NCBI GenBank assembly: GCA_022827195.1
Contig: JAJDTL010000053.1
Coordinates: 1 to 62,536 of the forward strand
Direction: 5' to 3'
Source: Caldilineaceae bacterium
GTDB taxonomy: Bacteria; Chloroflexota; Anaerolineae; Caldilineales; Caldilineaceae
DNA length: 62,536 nucleotides
The position numbers and the translations under genes were made by a program. Below are positions 41,807 to 53,670 of this stretch, one piece after another. Each line of letters starts with the position of its first letter. Position 1 is the first letter of the stretch. The notes under the pieces are model-generated. The model saw only the letters and a program-made list of their open reading frames with translations, had not been told where the DNA came from and did not search any database.

Positions 41807-43096
41807 ATGAGTAAGCAGACGCTAACGATTACCGATAACCGCACCGGCCAGTCGGCTGAGTTGCCGATCGAACATGACACCATCCCGGCCATCGGCCTGC
41901 GCCAGCTCAAGGTGCAGGCCGATGATTTTGGCATGCTGGCCTACGACCCCGGCTATACCAATACAGCGTCCTGCAAGAGCCGCATCACTTTTGTCGACGG
42001 CGACAGGGGCATTTTGCGTTACCGCGGCTATCCGATTGAACAGCTGGCGGAAGAAAGCACATTTCTTGAGGTGGCCTACCTGCTGCTCTTCGGCGAGCTG
42101 CCCACCGCCGGCGAGTTGAGCGACTGGACCGCGCGCATCCTGTCGCATACACAGATCCACGAGAACCTGGTCGATTTGCTCAAGACCTTCCAGGCCGGCG
42201 CGCACCCGATGGGCGTTCTCATCAGCGCGGTCGCGGCGATGTCCACACTTTACCCGGAGGCCAAGCAGGTTAACGACGTCGACAACCGTCTGCTCCAGAT
42301 CTGGCGCATTCTCGGCCAACTGCCAACCGCGCTCGCCTTCGCCGACCAGAACCGGCTTGGCCGGCCGCGTACCGACCCGCGCGCCGGGCTCGACTACAGC
42401 GCCAACTTTCTCCACATGATGGGTCTCACCCGACAAGCTGACGGCGAAGTCGATCCGGTGCTGGTGAGGGCAATGGATGTGCTGTTCATGCTGCACGCCG
42501 ACCATGAGCAGAACTGCTCAACCTCGGCGCTGCGCAACATCGCTTCAAGCGAGGCCGACCCCTACTGTGCGGTTGCGGGCGCGGCCGCGGCCCTGTACGG
42601 CCCTCTACACGGGGGGGCCAACGAGGCGGTCCTACGCATGCTTGCCGAGATCGGCGATACGAAGGAGATCCCGGCCTTTCTGGATAGGGTGAAGAACAGG
42701 GAAGTGCGCCTGATGGGGTTCGGCCACCGGGTCTACAAGAACTACGACCCGCGCGCCCAGATCATCAAGCGGGTCGCCTACGAAGTCTTTGCGGTCACCG
42801 GCAGCAACCCGCTGATCGACATCGCGGTCGAGTTGGAACAGCACGCCTTGGAGGACGACTATTTCGTCTCCCGCAGGCTCTATCCCAACGTCGATTTTTA
42901 CAGTGGCATCATCTACCAGGCGATGGGTTTCCCGGTCGAAATGTTCCCGGCGCTCTTTGTATTGGGGCGGACGCCGGGCTGGCTGGCGCAGTGGGTGGAA
43001 CTGGTGACCGATCCGGAGCAGCGCATCGCCCGTCCCCGGCAGATCTACCTGGGCGAGGCCGAGCGCGCCTACGTGCCGATCGGCGAACGCGGCTGA
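41807..43096 (+). CDS. gltA: Citrate synthase (type II)
   Basis: Condenses acetyl-CoA and oxaloacetate at the entry of the TCA cycle. The 429 residues match the long bacterial form. Catalytic histidines lie in GPLHGGANEA (H268) and MGFGHRVYK (H307), and the Asp in NVDFYSGIIYQAMGFP (near 367). HADHEQNCSTS (230-240) is also typical. ATG 41807 follows AAGGAACTCCCGGCG. It ends 18 bp from the convergent recG stop; no terminator is seen between them. Confidence 0.96.
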   Translation: MSKQTLTITDNRTGQSAELPIEHDTIPAIGLRQLKVQADDFGMLAYDPGYTNTASCKSRITFVDGDRGILRYRGYPIEQLAEESTFLEVAYLLLFGELPTAGELSDWTARILSHTQIHENLVDLLKTFQAGAHPMGVLISAVAAMSTLYPEAKQVNDVDNRLLQIWRILGQLPTALAFADQNRLGRPRTDPRAGLDYSANFLHMMGLTRQADGEVDPVLVRAMDVLFMLHADHEQNCSTSALRNIASSEADPYCAVAGAAAALYGPLHGGANEAVLRMLAEIGDTKEIPAFLDRVKNREVRLMGFGHRVYKNYDPRAQIIKRVAYEVFAVTGSNPLIDIAVELEQHALEDDYFVSRRLYPNVDFYSGIIYQAMGFPVEMFPALFVLGRTPGWLAQWVELVTDPEQRIARPRQIYLGEAERAYVPIGERG

Positions 43097-43114
43097 GACG
43101 CCCACGGCCCCCGT

Positions 43115-45544
<2,430 letters not shown>

Positions 45545-45643
45545 CGTTACATTTCACATTAGGGCGCCGGTTCGCCGCATCGACTTCGCGTACCCCGTGC
45601 CGGTCCGTAGCGGCAGGCGCGGCGTTCAGCGTTCAGACGGTGC

Positions 45644-46504
45644 TCAGCCAAACCCTTCGTAGACAATGACACCCATGACATTTGGCCCGAGATGGGCCGC
45701 CAGGCTAGGCGGATAGCGCCACACATTGGCCGGAATGTTGGGCAAGCCTTCCCCCAGGCGCCCCAGCAACTGGTCCTGTGTCTGCTCGTAGCGGTGCTGC
45801 ACCAGCCCTATGCGTTCGTTCTGCGCGAACTCGGCTGTATAGTCGTACAACTTCTCGGCGACATCCTCGCGGGTCTGCACCTTCTCCAGCGGGATCAGCT
45901 GACCCTCTTCCATCGTAACCATCGCCTTGATCCCCAGCATCGTGCCCAGCACGCTCTGCGCCGCGCCGAGCCGGGCGCTGCGTTCCAGGTAATAGAGCGT
46001 TTCGGCGAAGAAGGTAACGTAGATGTGAGGGATGGCTCCGTTCACGATGCGGGCTACTTCATACAGGTCCGCGCCCTGTTCGGCGGCCTCGGCAGCCAGC
46101 TCTGCCAGCATGCCCAGGCCCATCGCGGTCGTCTGGCTGTCCATCACACGGATGCGGTAGCGCCCCATGATCATGTCGGCGGCCTTGCGCGATTGGCTCC
46201 ACATCGGGCTGAGCGTGCTGCTCATGTGGATGGCTACGATCTCCTCGGCATCCTGCCCAAGCCGTTGGTAGACATCCATGATGCTGTTCAGGTCCGGCGC
46301 CTCTACTCTGGGCAGCGATCTGCGTCCGCCGACCTCACTTTCGCGGATCAGCTGAAAGAGGCGGTCGGCGCTGAATTCATCGGAATCCTCGTAGCGCTCA
46401 CGACCGACGCGCAGCACCTGCGGAATCACTTCAATCGAATACTTTTCCAGAATATGCGCCGGAATGCCGGCGTCGCTATCGGTGACGATACGAACCTTGC
46501 TCAC
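45644..46504 (-). CDS. DegV family fatty-acid-binding protein
   Basis: A 286-residue DegV/FakB-like protein that would bind a long-chain fatty acid for phosphorylation by FakA. The N-terminal VRIVTDSDAGIP (about 3-14) is the family opening. EEIVAIHMSSTLSPMWSQS (about 88-106) and VMDSQTTAMGLGML (about 119-132) are further conserved blocks. No fakA-like kinase (DAK2 domain) is adjacent here; in many Firmicutes and Chloroflexota it sits next to recG. I chose GTG 46504 with GGAG nine bases before it; a TTG at 46528 is possible. It lies 99 nt upstream of recG on the same strand. Confidence 0.9.
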   Translation of the reverse strand: MSKVRIVTDSDAGIPAHILEKYSIEVIPQVLRVGRERYEDSDEFSADRLFQLIRESEVGGRRSLPRVEAPDLNSIMDVYQRLGQDAEEIVAIHMSSTLSPMWSQSRKAADMIMGRYRIRVMDSQTTAMGLGMLAELAAEAAEQGADLYEVARIVNGAIPHIYVTFFAETLYYLERSARLGAAQSVLGTMLGIKAMVTMEEGQLIPLEKVQTREDVAEKLYDYTAEFAQNERIGLVQHRYEQTQDQLLGRLGEGLPNIPANVWRYPPSLAAHLGPNVMGVIVYEGFG

Positions 46505-46521
46505 AGCAAATACTCCAACAA

Positions 46522-46550
46522 TTGACAACCGAACGGCCGTATGCTAATCT
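46522..46550 (+). promoter_or_regulatory. Sigma-A promoter for rpmB
   Basis: A perfect TTGACA (46522-46527), 17 nt, and TAATCT (46545-46550) with an upstream TGC giving an extended -10. The leader to ATG 46646 is about 90 nt. Confidence 0.65.
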
Positions 46551-46645
46551 CAGAAGGTTACGAGGTCAGAGATCAGTGGCTCCGGGCAGACAGCGCTTCT
46601 ACGGCCGCGAGCCACCAGCATACGACGAACCGGAGGGAACAGATT

Positions 46646-46825
46646 ATGGCGAAGTGCCAGAAGTGCGGCAAAGGGCCCCAGTTTGGAAACAACCGCCCCT
46701 GGTCCAGAAAAGCCACACGTCACAAATGGAAGATCAACATACAGAAGGTCAAGGTCTTTGAGAACGACAGACTGGTTTCGCAGCGGCTGTGCACCTCCTG
46801 CATCCGCACACTTGCCAAGGCTTGA
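46646..46825 (+). CDS. rpmB: 50S ribosomal protein L28, zinc-binding form
   Basis: Large-subunit ribosomal protein of 59 residues. MAKCQKCGKGPQFGN with CQKC (4-7) and LCTSC near the C-terminus (CTSC) provide two CxxC pairs, so this is the zinc-binding (C+) paralogue. SRKATRHKWKINIQKV is the conserved rRNA-binding core. The frame opens at 46541, but ATG 46646 has GGAGGGAACAGATT before it. It has its own promoter and a strong terminator 33 nt after its stop, so it is a single-gene unit. Confidence 0.96.
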   Translation: MAKCQKCGKGPQFGNNRPWSRKATRHKWKINIQKVKVFENDRLVSQRLCTSCIRTLAKA

Positions 46826-46857
46826 CCCTCAATTCCGCACCGACGCAGACCATCTGA

Positions 46858-46888
46858 AGCGCTGAGCTTTCCCGCTCGGCGCTTTTTC
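46858..46888 (+). terminator. Rho-independent terminator of rpmB
   Basis: AGCGCTGAGC, a 6-nt loop TTTCCC, and GCTCGGCGCT form a 10-bp stem (one G-T pair), running directly into TTTTTC. Confidence 0.85.
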
Positions 46889-46924
46889 ATTTGCGAATCC
46901 CGCGGCCGCCCCAACACGCCGCGC

Positions 46925-48031
46925 CTATGCCGCCGCCGAGTGGCGCAACTGCCCGCAACCGGCATCGATCTCAATGCCCCGGCGGATGCGAACCGTCGTC
47001 GAGATACCGCCGGCGCGCAGAACTTCGGCGAACCGCTCCGTGTCTCTGTCGCTGGTCGGCTGAAAGGGGCTGTCCGGAATCGGATTGAGCGGGATGAGAT
47101 TGACGTGGCATAGGATGCCGCGCAGCTTGTCGGCCAGGTCCTCGGCCAGCGCCGGGCTGTCATTGACATCCCGCATCAGCGCGTATTCGAAGGTCACGCG
47201 GCGATTGGTCTTGGCGATGTAGCGGCGCACCGACGCCAGCAGCTCATCCACCGGATAGCGCCGACTGAGCGGCACGAGCTTGCTGCGCAGCGGGTTGTTG
47301 GGCGCGTGCAGGCTGACAGCCAGGTTCACCTGGATGCCCTCGTCGGCCATACGGTCGATCATCGGAGTCAGGCCCACAGTGCTGAGCGTGATGTGGCGCG
47401 CGCCCAGCCCGAAACCGTCGGCAGCCGTCAGGCGGCGAATCGCATTCCACACACTATCGTAGTTGTGCAGCGGCTCGCCCATCCCCATGAGCACGATATT
47501 GGTGACGGTGGTTGGCCGCTTGACGCGCATCTTCGGTTTTTCGCCGGCATCGTGCAGGTAACGGGCGAAGAACAGCACCTGGGCCACGATCTCGCCGCCG
47601 GTCAGATTTCGGCGCAGGCCGCCCTGTGCAGTGGCGCAGAATGTGCAGCCCATCGCGCAGCCGGCCTGGCTGCTGATGCAGAGCGTGCGGCGCCTGTTGT
47701 AGAGCATCAGGACCGCTTCAACCGTCTCGCCGTCCGGCAGCTGAAACAGCACCTTCTGCGTATCGCCCGCCTTTGAGACGCGGCGGGCAATTGGCTCGAG
47801 CGGCATGAGCGTTGTCTGCGCGGCCAGTTCGGCGCGCATCGCCTGCGGCAGATTCGTCATCTCCGCAAAGGCGCGCGCGTATTTGCGGTAAATCCACTCG
47901 TGGATCTGGCGGGCGCGGTAGGCGGGGGCGCCGGCAGCCTGTACAGTTTCGGTCAGCTCGCTAAGGGTGCAATCCAATAGCGATCCGCCAACTGGGGAGC
48001 CTCGGGTCGGGGACAGCTGAATGGTCTTCAT
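46925..48031 (-). CDS. rlmN: 23S rRNA (adenine-2503-C2) / tRNA methyltransferase
   Basis: Radical SAM methyltransferase modifying A2503 of 23S rRNA and A37 of some tRNAs. The [4Fe-4S] cluster motif is CAMGCTFC (CxxxCxxC, near 125-132). GMGEPLHNYDSVWNAI, LSTVGLTPMIDRM and VSLHAPNNPLRSKLVPL are RlmN blocks, and the resolving Cys is in DAGCGQLRH near the C-terminus. The protein has 368 residues, the usual length. ATG 48031 has CCAGG just upstream. Confidence 0.95.
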   Translation of the reverse strand: MKTIQLSPTRGSPVGGSLLDCTLSELTETVQAAGAPAYRARQIHEWIYRKYARAFAEMTNLPQAMRAELAAQTTLMPLEPIARRVSKAGDTQKVLFQLPDGETVEAVLMLYNRRRTLCISSQAGCAMGCTFCATAQGGLRRNLTGGEIVAQVLFFARYLHDAGEKPKMRVKRPTTVTNIVLMGMGEPLHNYDSVWNAIRRLTAADGFGLGARHITLSTVGLTPMIDRMADEGIQVNLAVSLHAPNNPLRSKLVPLSRRYPVDELLASVRRYIAKTNRRVTFEYALMRDVNDSPALAEDLADKLRGILCHVNLIPLNPIPDSPFQPTSDRDTERFAEVLRAGGISTTVRIRRGIEIDAGCGQLRHSAAA

Positions 48032-48125
48032 CCTGGCAATTGTAGCGCAGATAATCCGTGGCGGTCAAGGATTACGGGCTGCCCTGACGTTCCGCATTGG
48101 GCGCGCGATGCGGCGGCGGTCGCAT

Positions 48126-48938
48126 TCAGCTGTCGGCCTGTCGGAACGCGTCCAGGAGTTCAGGCAGACCGGGCAGAATCAGGTCCGGCGGGGCCGCAGC
48201 CGCGCGGAACTCATGCTCCGGCGTGATGCCGGTCAATACCGCGGCCGTGGGCATGCCCAGTTCGACCGCGCCGGCGATGTCGGTCTCGTAGCGGTCCCCG
48301 ACCATCAGCGTTGCGGCCGCGGTTGTGCCCAGTTTGCGCATGGCCTGCTCAAACATGCCGGCGTTGGGTTTGCCGATGACGGTCGGCTTGACGCCTGAGG
48401 CCGCCTCCAGCAGGGCCAGCAGCGCGCCGGCGCCGGGGATCTGGCCGCGCTCGCTGGGAAAGGAGGTGTCGCTATTGGTGCCGACAAAACGGGCGCCGGC
48501 GCGCACAGCCAGCGTCGCATCTGCCAGCCGTTCGTAACGCACGCCGAAGTCGATGCCGCAAACGATCACGTCGGCCGTCTGTGCCTCCTCGACCAGTGTG
48601 ATGCCCTCCCGCTCAAGCGCCCAGCGCAGACCGTCCTGGCCGATCATGAAGGCGCGCGCGCCGTCCGGGTACTGCGCGGCCAGCCAGCTGGCGGTCGCCA
48701 GCGCGCTGCTGAGAATGTGCGGCTCGTCGGCGCGAATCTCCATGCGTGCGATCTTCTCCACGAACTGGGCCGGTGTGCGCGAAGAGTTGTTTGTCACGAA
48801 CAGCCAATCCCGTCCCGTGGACTCCAGGTAGTCCAGCAGTTGCTGGACGCCGGGCAGCGGCTGGTCCCCGATATAGACGACGCCGTCCATGTCCAACAGA
48901 ACGGCACGCACCTCGCTCAGATTTGCACTATGCGCCAT
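48126..48938 (-). CDS. HAD-superfamily phosphatase, NagD / p-nitrophenylphosphatase type
   Basis: A 270-residue HAD IIA hydrolase. Motif I is LLDMDGVVY (about 14-22, both Asp present), motif II is FVTNNSSRTP (about 48-57), the lysine is in VIGKPN (near 196-201), and motif IV is LMVGDRYETDIAGA (near 215-228). The cap is of the NagD C2 type. Substrates of this group are sugar phosphates or nucleotides; it cannot be narrowed down. It is same-strand with recJ (77 nt upstream). Confidence 0.92.
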   Translation of the reverse strand: MAHSANLSEVRAVLLDMDGVVYIGDQPLPGVQQLLDYLESTGRDWLFVTNNSSRTPAQFVEKIARMEIRADEPHILSSALATASWLAAQYPDGARAFMIGQDGLRWALEREGITLVEEAQTADVIVCGIDFGVRYERLADATLAVRAGARFVGTNSDTSFPSERGQIPGAGALLALLEAASGVKPTVIGKPNAGMFEQAMRKLGTTAAATLMVGDRYETDIAGAVELGMPTAAVLTGITPEHEFRAAAAPPDLILPGLPELLDAFRQADS

Positions 48939-49015
48939 GGCTGGACTCTTGCGATCCTTTCGATTGCGCGTCGGAATCTATCCTGACGCGCCGTGTGGGC
49001 CGGCAGCAGCCGCAT

Positions 49016-50755
49016 CTACCGCCGGCTTCTGCGCAGGTCCTGTATATTCAGCTGCAGCGAACGCTGCCCCATCCATCTGTTGACTTCGAGATGAAAGACG
49101 ACATCGATCAGGCTGTCCTGTTGCAGTTCGGCTGCCCGTTTGCCCAGGCCGAAGCCGATCCCGTCGAGTGCAGGCGGTTGGCCGTGGTTGTCGACAGCGA
49201 TTTTCAGGTGCTTCCCGCCGCCGACGCGGCGCACATTGCGCACGCGGCAGTTGCGGCAGAGAAAGAGGCCCGGCTCGTTCCGCTGGCCGACCGGCTCCAT
49301 CCGGTCTAGCTGCCCTTGCAAGGCCCAATCGATCTGCTCGATCTTCATTTCGGCGTCGATGTCAAGAGTCGGGCGCAGATTGTGAAGGGCGTCGAGCTCC
49401 TGCGCGGCCTGCGCTTCGAGCGCCTCCTTCAGCGCGGGCAGATGCTCCGTGCGCACGGTAAAGCCGGCCGCGCGGCTATGCCCACCATGACGCACCAGCA
49501 GCGGACTGACCCGGTCGAGCGCGGCGATGATGTCGAATTCAGCGATACTGCGGGCGCTGCCGCGGCATAGCTCCTCACCGCGTTCGACGACAACCGCAGG
49601 GCGGTAGAACTGGTCGCTCAGTCTGCCGGCAGCCAGCCCTACGATTCCGGCCTGAAACTCGTCGCCGGCAACGAATAGAAGCGGCGTCTTCAATGTGTCC
49701 ACTGCGGCCAGTCTCTTTTCGGCTGCGGCATGGGCTTCGCTCGTCAACGTCTGGCGCTTCCGGTTCAGACTTTCCAGGTTTACAGCCATTGTATAGGCCG
49801 TGCCGTATTCGTCGCAGCGCAGCAGATCGTATGCCATTTTTGCGCTGGCCAGACGGCCGGCCGCATTGATACGTGGCGCGATCTGGTAGCTGATCGCGCT
49901 GCTGTCGACCGTTTCACGGGAGACCGAAGCCATCTCGAGCAGTGCAAACAGGCCCGCCCGCTCGCCGCGGCGCAGCTCCGACAGCCCCCTGCGCACCAGC
50001 GAGCGATTTTCGCCGCGCAAAGGCATCATGTCGGCGACGGTTCCGACTGCCACCAGGTCGAGAAGGGACCGCTCCTCGTCGGCCGCTTCCTCGGCCGAGA
50101 GCCGGCTCCAGGACTTCCGGGAAACGGCCCGAAGCACCCCCTGTGCCAATCGATAGGCGACACCGACGCCGGCCAGCTGCCGGGCGTGACCGGGACAATC
50201 ATCGCGGAGTGGATTGATTACCGCCAGCGCCGGCGGCAGCTCCGGGCCGATCGAGTGGTGGTCGGTGACGATGACCTCCATTCCCAGCTCGCCGGCCTCC
50301 GCCACCGCCGCGACGCTGCGAATCCCGCAATCGACCGTCACCAGCAAGTCGGCCCCGTTCTCAGCAATCGAACGTAACGCTTCCAGGTTGAGGCCGTATC
50401 CCTCGTCCACCCGATTGGGAATGTAGGCGCCAACATGCGCGCCGGCGCGCTGCAAGGCCGTAGTCATCAGCACGGTGGCGGTCACGCCGTCGGCGTCGAA
50501 GTCGCCGTAGACGCAGATGACCTCGCCCTTTTCGATTGCCTGCACAATGCGCGTGACCGCAGGCGACATATCGGTCAGAAGAAAGGGGTTCTCCTGCACG
50601 GCATCTTCACCCTGCAGGAACGACGCCACCGCCGCCGCGTCGCGCAACCCGCGATTGTACAGCACCTGTAGCAGCACCGGATGCTCAGGGCCGCTCTGCA
50701 GGAACTCTTCCGGCGCGGGCGGGTGGAAGTTCCATTGTTTTTCAGTCGATGGCAA
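49016..50755 (-). CDS. recJ: Single-stranded-DNA-specific exonuclease RecJ
   Basis: 5'-3' single-strand exonuclease in recombination and repair; 579 residues. Motif I is YGDFDADGVTAT (about 80-91), motif II DCGIRS, and the DHH motif is VTDHHS (near 154-159). The DHHA1 domain ends with VRHGGHSRAAGFTV (near 426-439), and a C-terminal OB fold follows. The start is TTG 50755 with GGAG eight bases before it. It precedes the HAD gene on the same strand and is divergent from the YprB-like gene. Confidence 0.95.
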   Translation of the reverse strand: MPSTEKQWNFHPPAPEEFLQSGPEHPVLLQVLYNRGLRDAAAVASFLQGEDAVQENPFLLTDMSPAVTRIVQAIEKGEVICVYGDFDADGVTATVLMTTALQRAGAHVGAYIPNRVDEGYGLNLEALRSIAENGADLLVTVDCGIRSVAAVAEAGELGMEVIVTDHHSIGPELPPALAVINPLRDDCPGHARQLAGVGVAYRLAQGVLRAVSRKSWSRLSAEEAADEERSLLDLVAVGTVADMMPLRGENRSLVRRGLSELRRGERAGLFALLEMASVSRETVDSSAISYQIAPRINAAGRLASAKMAYDLLRCDEYGTAYTMAVNLESLNRKRQTLTSEAHAAAEKRLAAVDTLKTPLLFVAGDEFQAGIVGLAAGRLSDQFYRPAVVVERGEELCRGSARSIAEFDIIAALDRVSPLLVRHGGHSRAAGFTVRTEHLPALKEALEAQAAQELDALHNLRPTLDIDAEMKIEQIDWALQGQLDRMEPVGQRNEPGLFLCRNCRVRNVRRVGGGKHLKIAVDNHGQPPALDGIGFGLGKRAAELQQDSLIDVVFHLEVNRWMGQRSLQLNIQDLRRSRR

Positions 50756-50914
50756 AGGGGATTCTCCACAAAGGTAGAGTGGAAACGACCGCCAGAAAGC
50801 AATTATAGTCGAGAGCGCAGAAGCGGCGCAAAAAAACAGGAGATTTTCCGGCCTGCTCCGCCTGGGCTAAAATAGGGCTTCAATCCGAACTGATTGCCGG
50901 TCCAAGCGAACCCG

Positions 50915-52297
50915 ATGTCCTCCACTTATGAGCGCCTGCGGCGGCTGCAAGCATTGCGCAGCCGCCGCGCATCCAGCGGGCCGACGGAAGCGAGCGTAGC
51001 GGAACCTCCGGCGACCGACCGGACAGCCGCGCGCGCCCCGATTGAAGTGCTGGAGATGGGCGAAACCGTTGAGAACAGCGCCGGCAGCTGTTATCTCGTT
51101 ACCCGGCGGTTCACCGCGTTCGAGCAAAGAAAGACCAGCAAGCAGCCCGAACGCGGACAGGCCGCGCCCGGCGACCTGCTGCAACGCGATCCGTCGATCC
51201 TGGCGCCGCTCTATCCCGGCTACGGGCTGGACCGCTGCCCCGATTTTCGCACGTCGGCGTTTCTGGATATCGAAAGCACCGGGCTGGGCGGCGGCGCCGG
51301 CATCTACGCCTTCATGGTCGGGATCGGCATATTCGAGCAGGAAGAAGGAGCCGCGGACGGGCTGGCCGAACGCCCGGCGTTCGTTGTACGCCAGTTCTTT
51401 ATGCGTCATCCGGGTGAAGAGCCGGCATTGCTGACCGCGTTGACGCGTCAACTGTGCAACTGCAGCAGCCTCGTAACATTCAATGGCCGTTCCTTCGACG
51501 CTCCGCTGCTGCGCGGGCGCTACCGCTACACCGGACGATTCCTGCCCGCCGGCGTCCACATGCCGTCAGTGCTCGATAGCGGCGCACCCCATCTGGACCT
51601 CCTGCACCCGGCCCGCAGGCTGTGGCGCAAACGGCTGGGCAGCTGCTCGCTCAGCAATCTGGAGCGGGAGGTTCTCGGCCGAACGCGCACGGAGGACGAC
51701 GTGCCCGGCAGTCTCATCCCCCAGCTGTATGCCGACTATCTGCGCGACGGGGACGGAAGCCAGATGCAGCGCGTCTTCTACCACAACCGCGAAGACATCG
51801 TCTCGATGGCGGTGCTTGCGGAGGTGATCTACCGTGCATTCGCCGAACCGACGTCCACCGGCTCCGGCGCCCTGCAGCCGCTCGATCTGCTCAATATGGC
51901 GCGCGTGCAGATGGAGTTGGAGCGCCTGGACAGAGCGGAGACGCTTTTCCGTGTCGCGCTGGAGCAACTCAACGGCCGCGCGCCCCTCGCGGAGACGTTT
52001 GACGGCTTAGGCCGGCTTCTCAAACGTCAACGGCGCTGGGATGAGGCGGTGGCCGTCTGGCAGCAGTGGTTGACGACCGTGCGCGGCCCGGGCGACGCGC
52101 CGGACAGCCGCCCGTACGTGGAACTGGCCAAGTATTACGAATGGCAGAGCGGTGATCTGGCGCAGGCGGCCATGTGGACGCAATGGGCCTTGCATGAGCA
52201 GGAACAGACCACCGCCTACGACCGTTCCCCGCAGACCCAGGCGGAGCTGCGCCACCGACTGGCCCGCATCCAGAAAAAGCTGGACGCAAACGGGTAG
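50915..52297 (+). CDS. YprB-like ribonuclease H-fold exonuclease with TPR tail
   Basis: A ~460-residue protein. The middle is a DEDD-type RNase H fold: AFLDIESTGLGGGAG (DxE, about 118-132), LVTFNGRSFDAPLLRGRY (about 189-206) and YHNREDIVSM (near 291). This matches the YprB/ribonuclease_H_2 family of predicted nucleases. The C-terminal ~130 residues form tetratricopeptide-like helices (MARVQMELERLDRAETLFRVAL, then FDGLGRLLKRQRRWDEAVAVW). I chose ATG 50915; an in-frame TTG lies at 50894 and neither has a good binding site. It is divergent from recJ, and a repair role is inferred. Confidence 0.85.
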   Translation: MSSTYERLRRLQALRSRRASSGPTEASVAEPPATDRTAARAPIEVLEMGETVENSAGSCYLVTRRFTAFEQRKTSKQPERGQAAPGDLLQRDPSILAPLYPGYGLDRCPDFRTSAFLDIESTGLGGGAGIYAFMVGIGIFEQEEGAADGLAERPAFVVRQFFMRHPGEEPALLTALTRQLCNCSSLVTFNGRSFDAPLLRGRYRYTGRFLPAGVHMPSVLDSGAPHLDLLHPARRLWRKRLGSCSLSNLEREVLGRTRTEDDVPGSLIPQLYADYLRDGDGSQMQRVFYHNREDIVSMAVLAEVIYRAFAEPTSTGSGALQPLDLLNMARVQMELERLDRAETLFRVALEQLNGRAPLAETFDGLGRLLKRQRRWDEAVAVWQQWLTTVRGPGDAPDSRPYVELAKYYEWQSGDLAQAAMWTQWALHEQEQTTAYDRSPQTQAELRHRLARIQKKLDANG

Positions 52298-52632
52298 ATT
52301 CGTACAGAGTTACCACGGTGTGAAGGGGTCGGAAACGTGAAGCAGATGGCGTCCCGAAGGACCAGATCTAGTCCACTTATTTATCGAGGAGGGATGTACA
52401 AGAGGCGGAGCAGCATTTCTCCGGCGAATAGGCCGAGCGCCGCTAATCTGGCGCACAGACACTTCTACCAAGCGCGTACCCCTTACATGCACTCATCCGA
52501 AGAAACGGTCTGAACCATCGACCGCCGTCCGGTATCATGCCAGGCTTGCAGACAGTGCCGCCGCTGGACCCGGTGGACGGTTCGCGCGCCGGTTCGGAGG
52601 ATGCACGACGGTGTTCGTCTTGCGATGCGGCC
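52298..52632. other. Convergent intergenic region
   Basis: 335 bp between the convergent YprB-like and bactofilin genes. I found no convincing gene, terminator hairpin or repeat. Confidence 0.4.
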
Positions 52633-53670
52633 TCAAATGTTCAGATGGCGGCCGCTCGCGGTATCTTCGCGCCCACTGTCAATCTGGCTGGCCCCCGGCC
52701 GGCTCGCGCGGCCTTCGGACCGTTTCGAAGACCACTGGGTTGGTTCGATCGCAAGCCCGATATTCTCGGAAGTCGTCCCGTTTCCAATTGTCGGCCAGTT
52801 TTCCTGGTCGGTGGCGCCCATCTTCATCTCACCCTCAAAATAGCCACCCTCTTCGACGATGAAGGACGCGGCATGGGACTGGCCCCGCATCTCACCGGAT
52901 GTGCGCAGGTGCAGCCGCTCTTCAATGAAAACGTCACCGGTGACCGATCCGGCAATTTCGATGTTGCGGGCTCGCACCGTCGCCGACAAGGTCGCATCTT
53001 TGGCGACGACCACCGTTCCGCGGCAGTCGATTTCACCTTCAAAGGTCCCCTCGATGCGCAGGTCCTTTTCCGAACGGAAGGTGCCTGTGAAGTAGGATTG
53101 AGGGCCCACGATAGTGTCGGTTGTGGCGTCCTCTGGCGGCGACTCCTGCCGTTTCGGACGGGGCTGGGCAGACTGCTGTCCCCGGTTGGCGAACGGCGGG
53201 TTATCTCGGCGGTTCCCACTCATCTGTCTGTTTCTCCTCTCATACGATTCATCCGTCAAAGGCGTGGCTTCTTCCTGGGGCAGCAGGGACTCTCTGGAAA
53301 CCGGTGTTGGGATCTCCGGGGGCGGCGGCTCGGACGGCGGCTCCGGCTCCTGCAGCGGCTCGGACAGGACAGGCTCCGGGGACGGCGGCTCGGTCAAGAC
53401 AGGCTCGGACAGGACGGGCTCTGGCGGCAGGACGGGCTCTGGCGGCAGGACAGGCGGCAGCGGCTCTGGCGGCGGCGATTCAGCTAATACAGGCTCCGAC
53501 GCCGGTTCCAAATCGGCCCCTGCTGCAACCTCTTCTCCGTTGTCTTCTGCAGGTGCTGCCTCTTCGCCCTCTTCACGGGAGGGTTCGTCTTCATCCAACT
53601 CCTGGAGATTTCGATAAAGCCACTGCAGGTCTTCTTCGTCCTGCTTCCTACCACGTTTGAAAAGCGGCAT
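52633..53670 (-). CDS. Bactofilin (polymer-forming cytoskeletal protein) with Pro/Glu-rich linker
   Basis: A 345-residue protein. The bactofilin beta-helix core spans about 185-290: TIVGPQSYFTGTFRSEKDLRIEGTFEG, then hydrophobic steps such as GTVVVAKDATLSATVRARNIEIAGSV. It would polymerise without nucleotide and act in cell shape or surface placement. Residues 1-180 are disordered and acidic, including a repeat of PEPVL units (about 75-120: PEPVLPPEPVLSEPVL). The first residues MPLFKRGRKQ are basic and could touch the membrane. A perfect TATAAT (53771-53766, minus) lies ~95 nt upstream with a poor -35. Confidence 0.9.
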   Translation of the reverse strand: MPLFKRGRKQDEEDLQWLYRNLQELDEDEPSREEGEEAAPAEDNGEEVAAGADLEPASEPVLAESPPPEPLPPVLPPEPVLPPEPVLSEPVLTEPPSPEPVLSEPLQEPEPPSEPPPPEIPTPVSRESLLPQEEATPLTDESYERRNRQMSGNRRDNPPFANRGQQSAQPRPKRQESPPEDATTDTIVGPQSYFTGTFRSEKDLRIEGTFEGEIDCRGTVVVAKDATLSATVRARNIEIAGSVTGDVFIEERLHLRTSGEMRGQSHAASFIVEEGGYFEGEMKMGATDQENWPTIGNGTTSENIGLAIEPTQWSSKRSEGRASRPGASQIDSGREDTASGRHLNI

